This document shows, in pieces, positions 1 through 7,111 of a stretch of 15,080 bases of DNA. The stretch's first letter is position 1; every line of letters starts with the position of its first letter. The stretch lies in assembly GCA_964415185.1 (NCBI GenBank), contig CAYPZI010000066.1:1-15080 (forward strand), given 5' to 3'. Below the pieces are notes generated by a model that was not told where the DNA came from, made no database searches, and worked only from the letters and a program-made list of their open reading frames with translations. The stretch comes from CAYVBJ01 sp964415185. GTDB taxonomy: Bacteria > Bacteroidota > Rhodothermia > Balneolales > Balneolaceae. The position numbers were made by a program, and so were the translations under genes.

Positions 1-55
1 CGGCCTCCGAATCCCGAACGCTTTCGGGATGGGAGTTCGAGTCTCTGGCCCGGTG
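1..55 (+). tRNA. 3' part of a tRNA-like gene, probably tRNA-Trp, cut by the window edge and abnormal
   Basis: A clear T arm is visible: stem 31-35, loop TTCGAGT at 36-42 and 3' stem 43-47. It is followed by a 7-base acceptor strand (48-54, GCCCGGT) and a candidate discriminator G at 55. CCA is not encoded. The run GGGAGTTCGAGTCTCT matches, from memory, the T-arm region of E. coli tRNA-Trp. T72 plus G73 also fits Trp, and a tRNA-Trp gene just before secE is common in bacteria. Several things do not fit. The outer T-stem pair is G-G. The loop-like CTCCGAA at 5-11 would read CCG rather than CCA. The expected 3' anticodon stem is absent. Instead 11-30 is a perfect 8-bp palindrome (ATCCCGAA, loop CGCT, TTCGGGAT). 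The 5' half lies outside the window, so identity and function cannot be settled. It may be a pseudogene or a disrupted copy. Confidence 0.4.
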
Positions 56-165
56 TAGTGCTAAGAATTACAGTTATTGATAAACAAAAGACAAAGATTT
101 TTTTATTAATTGCTCGTAGCAATTTGATCAGGCATCGCCGATAAGAAATATTTTAATTCAATCAA
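56..165 (+). other. secE leader region with one short stem-loop
   Basis: This 110-base AT-rich gap separates the tRNA-like sequence from secE. A stem-loop lies at 108-124 (AATTGC, loop TCGTA, GCAATT; 6 bp). It has no T-run after it, so it is not an obvious terminator. I saw no TAnnTTTG promoter core. A T-run at 98-104 is not preceded by a hairpin. The secE genes may be transcribed from a promoter upstream of the window, or from one I cannot recognise here. Confidence 0.3.
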
Positions 166-348
166 ATGAATAAAATCAAAGAGTACATTGAAAGTGTGAG
201 GAAGGAAATGAAAAAAGTTTCCTGGCCTACACAACAGGAATTAATAGATAACACAATAGTAATAGTTGTGTTCACAATTATCCTATCCCTTTTTATTTTT
301 GGAGTGGATCAGGTTTATAGTACAATTTTGGGGGCGATTTACGGATGA
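166..348 (+). CDS. secE: Preprotein translocase subunit SecE
   Basis: SecE is the small essential subunit of the SecYEG channel. It clamps around SecY in the inner membrane and stabilises it. The 60-residue product has the short single-span form usual outside the enterobacteria. It begins with a charged amphipathic helix (about 1-16), followed by the conserved cytoplasmic segment KVSWPT (17-22), which contacts SecY. One hydrophobic transmembrane segment follows at about 31-48. The ATG start gives a complete family-length protein; no Shine-Dalgarno sequence is seen before it. Its stop overlaps the nusG start by four bases (ATGA), so the two are probably translationally coupled. The secE-nusG pair ahead of the ribosomal protein genes is one of the most conserved arrangements in bacteria. 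Confidence 0.97.
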   Translation: MNKIKEYIESVRKEMKKVSWPTQQELIDNTIVIVVFTIILSLFIFGVDQVYSTILGAIYG

Positions 349-908
349 CAAAAGAGACGCAGTATGACTGGTATGTAGTCAGGTGTTTTTCCAGTCATGA
401 AAAAAAAGTAAAAGAATATTTGTTGCGTGAAATTGAAGAACAGGGACTTGAGGATAAGATACGTGAAATCCTGATCCCGACCGAGACGATTGTTGAGATT
501 CGCTCGGGCAAAAAAAAGACCCGTGAAAAAAACTTTTTCCCGGGATATATATTGGTTGAGACCATTTATGATGATGAGGTTAATAATTTGGTACAGAATG
601 CACCGTCATGTTTAGGGTTTCTTAAAGACAGAAATGAACCTAAACCAAGGCCATTAAAAGAATCGGAAGTAAACAGAATTCTTGGCAGGGTTATGGACAG
701 CCAGGAAATGATGGAAAAAGGCGGTGTTGTTGATATCCCATACAAAGAGGGTGATCTTGTTAAAGTAATTGATGGTCCTTTTAAAGATTTTGATGGTACG
801 GTTCAGGAAGTAAATACCGATAAACTGAAGCTTCGGGTTCTTGTGAGCATATTTGGCCGCAAAACTCCAGTTGAGGTAGACCTTAACCAGGTTGAATCTG
901 CCACATAA
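345..908 (+). CDS. nusG: Transcription termination/antitermination factor NusG
   Basis: NusG binds the clamp of elongating RNA polymerase through its N-terminal domain. Through its C-terminal KOW domain it contacts Rho or ribosomal protein S10. The 187-residue protein shows the NGN domain at about 8-115, starting with YDWYVVRC and including the FPGYILVE strand (65-72). A short linker follows, then a KOW domain at about 132-185 (EGDLVKVIDGPFKDFDGTV). Length is normal for the family. The start ATG overlaps the secE stop. A 66-base gap separates it from rplK. That gap holds only a weak 5-bp inverted repeat (955-971), which I could not link to a function. Confidence 0.97.
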   Translation: MTKETQYDWYVVRCFSSHEKKVKEYLLREIEEQGLEDKIREILIPTETIVEIRSGKKKTREKNFFPGYILVETIYDDEVNNLVQNAPSCLGFLKDRNEPKPRPLKESEVNRILGRVMDSQEMMEKGGVVDIPYKEGDLVKVIDGPFKDFDGTVQEVNTDKLKLRVLVSIFGRKTPVEVDLNQVESAT

Positions 909-974
909 TAAAGATGCAATAAGTGAGCTATTACGCGGTAAAATAAATACAAATGAATCGTTAATTGATTCCAT

Positions 975-1406
975 ATGGCAAAAAAAGTAGATAAGGTGCT
1001 TAAACTTCAGATTGTAGGTGGCCAGGCAAATCCTGCGCCTCCGGTTGGGCCGGCATTAGGACAAGCAGGCATCAACATCATGGAGTTTTGTAAAGCATTT
1101 AATGCAAAAACCCAGGATAAGGCCGGCACAATCATTCCGGTTGAGATTACAGTATATATGGATAAGTCGTTTTCGTTTAAAACGAAAACGCCACCTGCTG
1201 CTGTACTCTTGAAACAAGCCGCAAAGGTTAAGTCGGGATCAGGTGAGCCCAACCGTGCGAAGGTTGGAAAGGTAACCTGGTCGCAGTGTAAGGAAATTGC
1301 TCAGGAGAAAATGGAAGACCTGAATGCATTTGATGTTGAAAATGCAGCTGAGATGATTGCCGGCACTGCTCGAAGCATGGGCTTAAGAGTAATCCGCGAT
1401 AAATAA
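975..1406 (+). CDS. rplK: 50S ribosomal protein L11
   Basis: L11 binds 23S rRNA in the GTPase-associated centre and supports elongation and release factor action. It is also needed for RelA activation in many bacteria. The 143-residue product is full length. The N-terminal domain carries the proline-rich PPVGPALGQAGINIMEF segment (22-38), the site of thiopeptide contacts in the family. The C-terminal rRNA-binding domain has a KTPPAA segment near the hinge and the signature DLNAFDVENAAEMIAGTARS near the C-terminus. The protein starts MAKKV as is typical. No good Shine-Dalgarno sequence is seen. It lies 14 bases before rplA, the usual L11-L1 pairing. Confidence 0.98.
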   Translation: MAKKVDKVLKLQIVGGQANPAPPVGPALGQAGINIMEFCKAFNAKTQDKAGTIIPVEITVYMDKSFSFKTKTPPAAVLLKQAAKVKSGSGEPNRAKVGKVTWSQCKEIAQEKMEDLNAFDVENAAEMIAGTARSMGLRVIRDK

Positions 1407-1420
1407 AAGGATGTTATAGA

Positions 1421-2119
1421 ATGGCAAAAAAAGGCAAAAATTACAGAAAAGTTGCTGAACTGATTGATGACAGCCAGGATTATACACTTGAAGAGGCTTG
1501 TGACCTTGTCAAAAAGACAAGTGTTACATCTTTTGACTCTTCGGTAGACCTCGATATGAGATTGGGTGTTGATCCGAGACAGGCTGATCAAATGGTTCGT
1601 GGAACAGTTTCGCTACCGCATGGCACAGGCAAGAGTGTGAAAGTACTTGCGCTTGTTAGTCCCGCTAAAGAAGAAGAAGCAAAAGAAGCGGGTGCTGACC
1701 ATGTAGGGCTGGATGAGTACATAAAAAAAATCGAAGATGGCTGGGCCGACGTGGATGTTGTGATAGCAACACCTGATGTAATGGGCAAGATTGGTAAAAT
1801 CGGGCGTTTTCTCGGGCCAAGAGGACTGATGCCTAACCCCAAGAGTGGTACGGTTACAATGGATATCGCAGAGGCTGTGAAGGAATTTAAAGCCGGAAAA
1901 ATTGACTTTAGGGTCGATAAATTCGGGATACTTCATACCTCAATCGGTAAAGCCAGTTTCGATGCTAATGAACTCAGGGAAAATGCAATTGCATTTATTA
2001 ATACTATTATTAAAATGCGTCCTGCTTCTGCAAAAGGTGCTTATATCAGAAGTGCTTTTATGAGTACAACGATGGGCCCCAGTATCAGCCTGAGCCGGTC
2101 ATCCATAACTTCTATTTAA
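1421..2119 (+). CDS. rplA: 50S ribosomal protein L1
   Basis: L1 forms the mobile stalk at the ribosomal E site and guides release of deacylated tRNA. In several bacteria it also represses its own mRNA. The 232-residue protein has the normal length. Domain I sequence MRLGVDPRQADQMVRGTV is followed by domain II with GRFLGPRGLMPNPKSGTV, the family signature, and a C-terminal return to domain I ending in FMSTTMGP. The last 11 residues are Ser-rich and look lineage-specific. A modest ribosome binding site (AAGG at 1407-1410) lies 10 bases before the ATG. I could not identify an L1 mRNA-binding hairpin with confidence. Confidence 0.98.
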   Translation: MAKKGKNYRKVAELIDDSQDYTLEEACDLVKKTSVTSFDSSVDLDMRLGVDPRQADQMVRGTVSLPHGTGKSVKVLALVSPAKEEEAKEAGADHVGLDEYIKKIEDGWADVDVVIATPDVMGKIGKIGRFLGPRGLMPNPKSGTVTMDIAEAVKEFKAGKIDFRVDKFGILHTSIGKASFDANELRENAIAFINTIIKMRPASAKGAYIRSAFMSTTMGPSISLSRSSITSI

Positions 2120-2138
2120 AATAAAATAGATTGATCAT

Positions 2139-2663
2139 ATGCCAACATTAGCACAGAAAAAAGAAGTAGTTGAAGAAATCACCGAACAACTGAAAAGTTC
2201 AAGTGCCGTCTATATTGCCGAATATAAAGGCATGTCGGTACCTGAAATTAATGCACTGCGTGGTAAGTTCAGAGAAGGTGATATTCGTTTCAAAGTGTAT
2301 AAAAACACTATGATAAAAAGAGCAATGGATGACGTGGGCGGTTATGATGACCTCTATCCTTATCTTGCAGAACAAAATGGATTTGCGTTTGTGGACGAGG
2401 AACTGGCAGGCCCTGCTAAAGTGCTTAAAGATTTTTCAAAGGAGCACAATAAGCCCAGATTTAAAGCTGCTTTAATTGACGGTGATTTTTATGGAGAAGA
2501 TAAGCTTGATGATTTGGCTTCCATGAAATCCAAAAGCGAAGTTATCGGCGATATTGTCGGGCTTCTGCTTGCACCTGTAAGTAATATTGTGAGCGGCTTG
2601 CAAGCTCAGGGCTCCAATATTGTAGCATCCATTAATACAATCGCCGAGAAGGGCGAAGAATAA
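2139..2663 (+). CDS. rplJ: 50S ribosomal protein L10
   Basis: L10 anchors the L7/L12 dimers to the ribosome through its C-terminal helix and binds 23S rRNA with its N-terminal domain. The 174-residue product begins MPTLAQKKEVVEEI and contains AEYKGMSVPEINALR (about 28-42) and the KVYKNTMIKRA strand-helix (about 53-63), both typical of L10. A hydrophobic C-terminal helix (about 138-170, LLLAPVSNIVSGLQ) would hold the L7/L12 dimers. Only 19 bases separate it from rplA. Any L10-binding leader such as the one upstream of E. coli rplJ would therefore have to overlap the end of rplA; none was recognised. Confidence 0.98.
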   Translation: MPTLAQKKEVVEEITEQLKSSSAVYIAEYKGMSVPEINALRGKFREGDIRFKVYKNTMIKRAMDDVGGYDDLYPYLAEQNGFAFVDEELAGPAKVLKDFSKEHNKPRFKAALIDGDFYGEDKLDDLASMKSKSEVIGDIVGLLLAPVSNIVSGLQAQGSNIVASINTIAEKGEE

Positions 2664-2712
2664 TTACAAATAAATAAATTTTTTAAACAAAACCGACGAA
2701 CGGAGAATAAAA

Positions 2713-3090
2713 ATGGCTGACGTAAAAGAAATAGCAGAACAATTAGTCAATCTGACTGTTAAAGAAGCAAACGAATTGGCGAAAGTGCTGGAAGAAGAAT
2801 ACGATATCAAACCTGCTGCTGCCGCTGTTGCTGTAGCCGGTGGTGCTGCCGGTGGTGCTGAAGAAGCCGCTGAAGAAAAAACAGAATTTGATGTTGTATT
2901 GAAATCCGCCGGTGCCAAGAAAATTGCTGTCATTAAAGAAGTCAGAGCTTTAACCGGGCTTGGGCTTAAGGAAGCAAAAGAACTGGTTGATGGCGCACCC
3001 AATGCAATCAAGGAAGCAGTCGGAAAAGATGAAGCTGATGATATTAAATCGAAGCTTGAAGAAGCCGGCGCAGAAGTTGAATTAAAATAA
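2713..3090 (+). CDS. rplL: 50S ribosomal protein L7/L12
   Basis: L7/L12 is the multicopy stalk protein that recruits translation GTPases. The 125-residue product shows the three expected parts. The N-terminal dimerisation helices (1-36) are followed by a flexible Ala/Gly/Glu-rich hinge (about 37-56). The globular C-terminal domain contains KSAGAKKIAVIKEVRALTG and GLGLKEAKELVDGAP, the factor-binding face. An unusually clear ribosome binding site for this window (GGAG at 2702-2705, 7 bases before the ATG) fits the need to make several copies of L7/L12 per ribosome. A structured 163-base gap then separates it from rpoB. Confidence 0.98.
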   Translation: MADVKEIAEQLVNLTVKEANELAKVLEEEYDIKPAAAAVAVAGGAAGGAEEAAEEKTEFDVVLKSAGAKKIAVIKEVRALTGLGLKEAKELVDGAPNAIKEAVGKDEADDIKSKLEEAGAEVELK

Positions 3091-3115
3091 TTCTTCTTTA
3101 AAACAATTTGTCATA

Positions 3116-3142
3116 AGCCAACCCCGTTAGCGGGTGTTGGCT
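3116..3142 (+). promoter_or_regulatory. GC-rich stem-loop after rplL (possible attenuator or processing site)
   Basis: AGCCAAC plus CCCG (3116-3126) pairs with CGGG plus GTTGGCT (3131-3142). The loop is TTAG and T3135 is a single bulge, giving 11 bp in total. No T-run follows, so it is not a classical terminator. It sits 26 bases after the rplL stop. In E. coli the same gene boundary carries an attenuator and an RNase III site, which lets ribosomal and polymerase genes be expressed at different levels. By position, a similar role is inferred here. Confidence 0.5.
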
Positions 3143-3157
3143 ATTGGCGTCTTACTC

Positions 3158-3179
3158 ATATATGAGAACCCTCATATGT
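3158..3179 (+). promoter_or_regulatory. Second stem-loop in the rplL-rpoB gap
   Basis: The arms 3158-3166 and 3171-3179 pair over 9 positions with one T-G pair. The core is ATATGAG, loop AACC, CTCATAT. It follows the 3116-3142 hairpin by 15 bases and belongs to the same structured leader. Its function is unknown. Confidence 0.4.
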
Positions 3180-3180
3180 C

Positions 3181-3198
3181 GTCAATTCTACTATTGAC
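3181..3198 (+). promoter_or_regulatory. Third stem-loop in the rplL-rpoB gap
   Basis: GTCAAT (3181-3186) pairs perfectly with ATTGAC (3193-3198) across the 6-base loop TCTACT. It begins one base after the second stem-loop. A TTGACA string (3194-3199) lies in its 3' arm, but no good -10 box follows at normal spacing. Confidence 0.35.
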
Positions 3199-3223
3199 AT
3201 TTAACACATCCTCATTTTTAACA

Positions 3224-3242
3224 AAAAGGAGAGTATCCTTTT
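3224..3242 (+). promoter_or_regulatory. Hairpin enclosing the Shine-Dalgarno-like AAGGAG upstream of rpoB
   Basis: AAAAGGA (3224-3230) pairs perfectly with TCCTTTT (3236-3242) around the loop GAGTA; 7 bp. The Shine-Dalgarno-like AAGGAG (3226-3231) is therefore mostly in the stem. It lies 22 bases before the rpoB ATG, which is too far for normal initiation. The hairpin may regulate access of ribosomes, or the AAGGAG may not be used. The string GGAG-N4-TCCTTT recurs at the rpoC start. Confidence 0.4.
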
Positions 3243-3253
3243 AATATATTACT

Positions 3254-6200
3254 ATGGAGAAAATTCCGTTTACTGATCGCCTTTCATTCGGCCGTATTAA
3301 AAAAGTATTAGATTATCCTGATTTTCTTGACATTCAGCTCAAATCGTTTGACGATTTTGCCCAGCTCGATGTCGCTCCCCAGGATAGATTTAATCAGGGC
3401 TTACAAAGAATATTCACAGAAAACTTCCCGATCGAGGATTCGAGAGAAACTCACAGACTCGATTTTATTTATTACTCGGTTGATACTCCGAAGTACAATA
3501 TAAAGGAGTGTCAGGAAAGGGGATTGACTTATGCAATACCTTTGAAAGCAAAGTTGAGGCTATCATCACTTGATGATTCGGATGAAGCATCTGAAACAAT
3601 TGAACAAGAGGTTTTTCTGGGTGACCTTCCATGGATGACCAAACGCGGCACTTTCATAATAAACGGTGCCGAACGTGTAATTGTGAGCCAGTTGCACAGG
3701 TCACCGGGTGTATTTTTTGGACAGTCTGTTCACCCTAACGGCACTCAGTTGTATTCGGCGCGTGTGATCCCATTCAAAGGATCATGGATTGAGTTTACCA
3801 ACGATATCAGGGATGTTCTCTGGGCATATATCGACCGGAAAAAGAAGATCCCGGCATCTACGTTGCTTCGGGCTCTTGGTTTTTCATCTGACCTTGAAAT
3901 TCTTAACCTCTTTGAATTATCTGAAGAGATTGATTTCGGTACTAAAAAAGCGTTCAATGACAAGCTTGTCGGCAAGAGATTGGCAACGGATATCTCTGTA
4001 GAGGTAACGGAAGAGGTTGTGGATGATGAAACCGGCGAAGTTACAGAAGCTACAAGCAGAAAGGTATTACTTGAAAGAGATCATGAATTGACAGAAGATG
4101 ATTATGGTGTTTTGAAAGAAGCCGATGTGAAAAAAGTTCTGATTCAAAAGATTGGTGCTGAAGAGTCGGAGCGTTCTGTAATCATGAATACTCTTCGCAA
4201 GGATCCTTCTCATGACGAAGTTACTGCCCTGAGTGAAGTATACCAGCAAATCAGGACCGGTGAAATGCCGGATCCCGAGACGGCAAGACAGGTTCTTGAG
4301 CGATTATTTTTCAGTGACAAAAAGTACGATTTGGGTGAAGTTGGCCGGTACCGGCTGAACAAAAGGCTACATGTTGATGTGGATCCTGAAATACAATATC
4401 TAACCAAAGAGGATATTGTAGCGATTGTTAAAGAGGTAATTCGCCTTAAGGAACTGAAAGCACAGGTTGATGATATAGATCACCTGAGTAACAGACGGGT
4501 ACGAACCGTTGGCGAACAGCTCGGCCAGCAGTTTTCGATAGGCCTTGCACGTATGGCAAGAACGATCAGGGAAAGAATGAATTCCCGTGATGCCGAACAA
4601 CTGACTCCCCAGGATCTTGTGAATGCCAGAACAATCTCAAGTGTGATTAACAGCTTTTTCGGCACAAACCAGCTCTCACAATTTATGGATCAGACTAATC
4701 CGATAGCGGAGTTGACCCATAAAAGACGTATGTCTGCTTTGGGCCCCGGCGGATTGACCCGTGAACGAGCAGGGTTTGAGGTACGTGATGTTCACTACAC
4801 ACACTACGGCCGTCTATGTCCGATTGAGACACCGGAAGGTCCGAATATCGGTCTTATTACATCTCTGTGCGTGCATGCCAAGGTGAATGATTTCGGGTTC
4901 ATCGAAACCCCATATAGAAAAGTAGACGGGGGAATAGTTACCAGGAATATCGAATATCTGGCTGCCGAACAGGAAGATGAAACGGTTATTGCCCAGGCTA
5001 ATGCACCTATTGATGAAAAAGGCAATTTCATGAATGAAACTATTTTCTCAAGGTTCAGGGAAAGTAATGTCGGGCTTGCAAAACCCGAACAGGTGGAATA
5101 TATGGACGTTTCAGCCAACCAGATTACCTCTGTAGCTGCCGCCTTGATTCCATTTATCGAACATGATGATGCCAACAGGGCATTGATGGGTTCGAACATG
5201 CAGCGACAGGCGGTTCCGCTTCTGCGCCCCGAGGCACCCGTTGTGGGTACAGGTCTTGAACAGAGAGCTGCCAAAGATTCGAGGGCGATTATTTCCGCTG
5301 AAGGAAAAGGAGAAGTTGTTTACGTGAGCGGTACTGAGATCCGGGTGAAATATGATCGAACCGAACTCGAACAAAATTGCTACTTTGACGGTGGTATTAA
5401 ATCGTACAAATTGCAAAAATTTGAACGGTCAAATCAGGACACTACCGTTAACCAGCGTCCCGTTGTTAACGTGGGTGACAAAGTTGAAGAAGGCCACTGT
5501 CTAGCAGATGGCTGTTCAACCGACCACGGTGAGCTCGCGCTCGGAAGAAACCTGCTGGTAGCATTTATGCCCTGGCGCGGGTACAATTTCGAGGATGCTA
5601 TTGTTGTGAGTGAGCGAATTGTTCAGGATGATATTTACACCTCTATTCACATTACCGAATTTGAGCAACAGGTAAGAGATACCAAAAGAGGAGAAGAAGA
5701 ACTGACCCGGGAGATACCCAATGTAAGTGAAGAAGCAACCCGGAACCTGAATGAAAAAGGCCTGATCAGAGTCGGAGCCAAAATCAATCCGGGTGATATT
5801 CTTGTGGGCAAGATTACCCCCAAAGGTGAAACGGATCCTACCCCTGAAGAAAAATTGCTAAGGGCAATTTTCGGAGATAAGGCAGGCGATGTGAAAGATG
5901 CCTCACTGAAAACCCCTCCGGGAGTATCGGGTGTAGTTATTGATACCAAATTGTTCAGCCGTAAAAGAGATGAACAGGTATCAAGAAAAGAAGAGAAGAA
6001 ACTTGTTGAGCAGGAAAATGAGAGATATTCTCAAAAAGTAGCTGAGCTCAATTCACAGTGGGCTGATAAGATGTACACCCTGTTGAGGGATAAAACCTCC
6101 CCGGGTGTTTACAATTTTAGTAACGTTGAGTTGATTCCTAAAGGTGAAAAATACAAGAAATCCGTATTTGAAGAACTCGATCCTTTCTATATCAACGACA

Positions 6201-7069
6201 ATATAGATTGGGCTACAGATAAGGACCTCGTAAAGCATGTTCGCTTGCTGTTCAAAAATTACAGAGATCTGCGGCGTGAAATCGAAGCGGAAGCCAAACG
6301 CCGAAAATATCAGATCCAGGTGGGTGACGAATTGCCTGCAGGTATTATACAGAAAGCCAAGATTTATGTTGCCAAGAAGAGAAAGCTTCAGGTAGGTGAC
6401 AAGATGGCCGGACGCCATGGAAATAAAGGTGTGGTTGCCAAAGTAGTTCCTATTGAAGATATGCCTTTTATGGAAGACGGCACACCTGTGGATATTGTCC
6501 TGAATCCTTTGGGCGTACCTTCAAGGATGAATCTCGGCCAGATTTATGAGACTATTCTCGGCTGGGCCGGAAAAAAACTTGGAGTGAAGTTTGCTTCTCC
6601 CATTTTTGATGGTGCATCATACGACCAGGTTCAGGATAAATTAAATGAAGCCGGACTTGCAGAAGATGGCAGGGTAATTCTTTATGACGGGCGGACTGGA
6701 AAAGCGATGGACCAAAAAACAACCGTAGGGTATATTTATATGCTGAAGTTGAACCACAATGTGGAAGACAAGATGCATGCCCGGTCTATAGGCCCATACT
6801 CCCTTATTACCCAGCAGCCGTTGGGTGGTAAGGCTCAGTTTGGCGGCCAGCGGCTTGGTGAAATGGAAGTTTGGGCACTTTATGCCTACGGAGCATCCAA
6901 TATTTTAAAAGAGATGCTTACCGTGAAAAGTGATGATGTAAAAGGCAGGTCAAAAGTTTACGAAGCAATCGTAAAAGGTGATAACCTGCCTGAGGGTGAC
7001 GTACCCGAATCATTTAAAGTATTGCTGCGTGAACTGATGGGCCTTGGCCTTGAAATTCATATTGATTAA
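3254..7069 (+). CDS. rpoB: DNA-directed RNA polymerase subunit beta
   Basis: RpoB forms one pincer of RNA polymerase and part of the active site. The 1271-residue protein is complete and of the length seen in Bacteroidota. The rifampicin-binding cluster is wild type: LSQFMDQTNPIAELTHKRR starts at residue 474, with D479, H489 and S494 equivalent to E. coli D516, H526 and S531. This predicts rifampicin sensitivity. The catalytic region KMAGRHGNKG starts at K1050, with K1050 and K1058 matching E. coli K1065 and K1073. GGKAQFGGQRLGEMEVWALY, which packs against RpoC, lies near the C-terminus. A charged, helix-rich segment at roughly 900-1030 corresponds to a known lineage-variable region. The ATG start has an in-frame stop four codons upstream, so it is well fixed. 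A 40-base gap separates it from rpoC. Confidence 0.99.
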   Translation: MEKIPFTDRLSFGRIKKVLDYPDFLDIQLKSFDDFAQLDVAPQDRFNQGLQRIFTENFPIEDSRETHRLDFIYYSVDTPKYNIKECQERGLTYAIPLKAKLRLSSLDDSDEASETIEQEVFLGDLPWMTKRGTFIINGAERVIVSQLHRSPGVFFGQSVHPNGTQLYSARVIPFKGSWIEFTNDIRDVLWAYIDRKKKIPASTLLRALGFSSDLEILNLFELSEEIDFGTKKAFNDKLVGKRLATDISVEVTEEVVDDETGEVTEATSRKVLLERDHELTEDDYGVLKEADVKKVLIQKIGAEESERSVIMNTLRKDPSHDEVTALSEVYQQIRTGEMPDPETARQVLERLFFSDKKYDLGEVGRYRLNKRLHVDVDPEIQYLTKEDIVAIVKEVIRLKELKAQVDDIDHLSNRRVRTVGEQLGQQFSIGLARMARTIRERMNSRDAEQLTPQDLVNARTISSVINSFFGTNQLSQFMDQTNPIAELTHKRRMSALGPGGLTRERAGFEVRDVHYTHYGRLCPIETPEGPNIGLITSLCVHAKVNDFGFIETPYRKVDGGIVTRNIEYLAAEQEDETVIAQANAPIDEKGNFMNETIFSRFRESNVGLAKPEQVEYMDVSANQITSVAAALIPFIEHDDANRALMGSNMQRQAVPLLRPEAPVVGTGLEQRAAKDSRAIISAEGKGEVVYVSGTEIRVKYDRTELEQNCYFDGGIKSYKLQKFERSNQDTTVNQRPVVNVGDKVEEGHCLADGCSTDHGELALGRNLLVAFMPWRGYNFEDAIVVSERIVQDDIYTSIHITEFEQQVRDTKRGEEELTREIPNVSEEATRNLNEKGLIRVGAKINPGDILVGKITPKGETDPTPEEKLLRAIFGDKAGDVKDASLKTPPGVSGVVIDTKLFSRKRDEQVSRKEEKKLVEQENERYSQKVAELNSQWADKMYTLLRDKTSPGVYNFSNVELIPKGEKYKKSVFEELDPFYINDNIDWATDKDLVKHVRLLFKNYRDLRREIEAEAKRRKYQIQVGDELPAGIIQKAKIYVAKKRKLQVGDKMAGRHGNKGVVAKVVPIEDMPFMEDGTPVDIVLNPLGVPSRMNLGQIYETILGWAGKKLGVKFASPIFDGASYDQVQDKLNEAGLAEDGRVILYDGRTGKAMDQKTTVGYIYMLKLNHNVEDKMHARSIGPYSLITQQPLGGKAQFGGQRLGEMEVWALYAYGASNILKEMLTVKSDDVKGRSKVYEAIVKGDNLPEGDVPESFKVLLRELMGLGLEIHID

Positions 7070-7097
7070 TTCGTATTACAGATAATAAACTAAAATC

Positions 7098-7111
7098 GGA
7101 GGTACTCCTTT
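7098..7111 (+). promoter_or_regulatory. rpoC ribosome binding site inside a small hairpin
   Basis: GGAGG at 7098-7102 lies 7 bases before the TTG start of rpoC and is one of the strongest Shine-Dalgarno matches in the window. GGAG (7098-7101) can pair with CTCC (7105-7108) around the loop GTA. The 3' side runs straight into the start codon. The same pattern GGAG-N4-TCCTTT occurs upstream of rpoB at 3228-3241. Confidence 0.55.

Noticed and set aside
11..30. Long variable arm of a class II tRNA (Ser, Leu or Tyr)
   Set aside because: With this palindrome as the variable arm, the preceding bases do not place any Ser, Leu or Tyr anticodon at the right distance, and T72-G73 plus the T arm look like Trp. 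The 5' half is missing, so this is a leaning only.
47..76. Start of a second tRNA at GGCCCGGTGTAGTG
   Set aside because: The D-arm-like stretch is not followed by an anticodon arm or T arm; the downstream sequence is plain AT-rich leader.
3116..3142. Intrinsic terminator after rplL
   Set aside because: The stem is strong but is followed by ATTGGCG rather than a T-run, and rpoB is normally in the same transcript.
3194..3222. Sigma-70-like promoter (TTGACA) for rpoB
   Set aside because: At 17-base spacing the -10 position is TTTAAC, a weak match, and the TTGACA is part of a stem-loop arm. The pattern is also not the one expected for this lineage. It cannot be excluded without start-site mapping.
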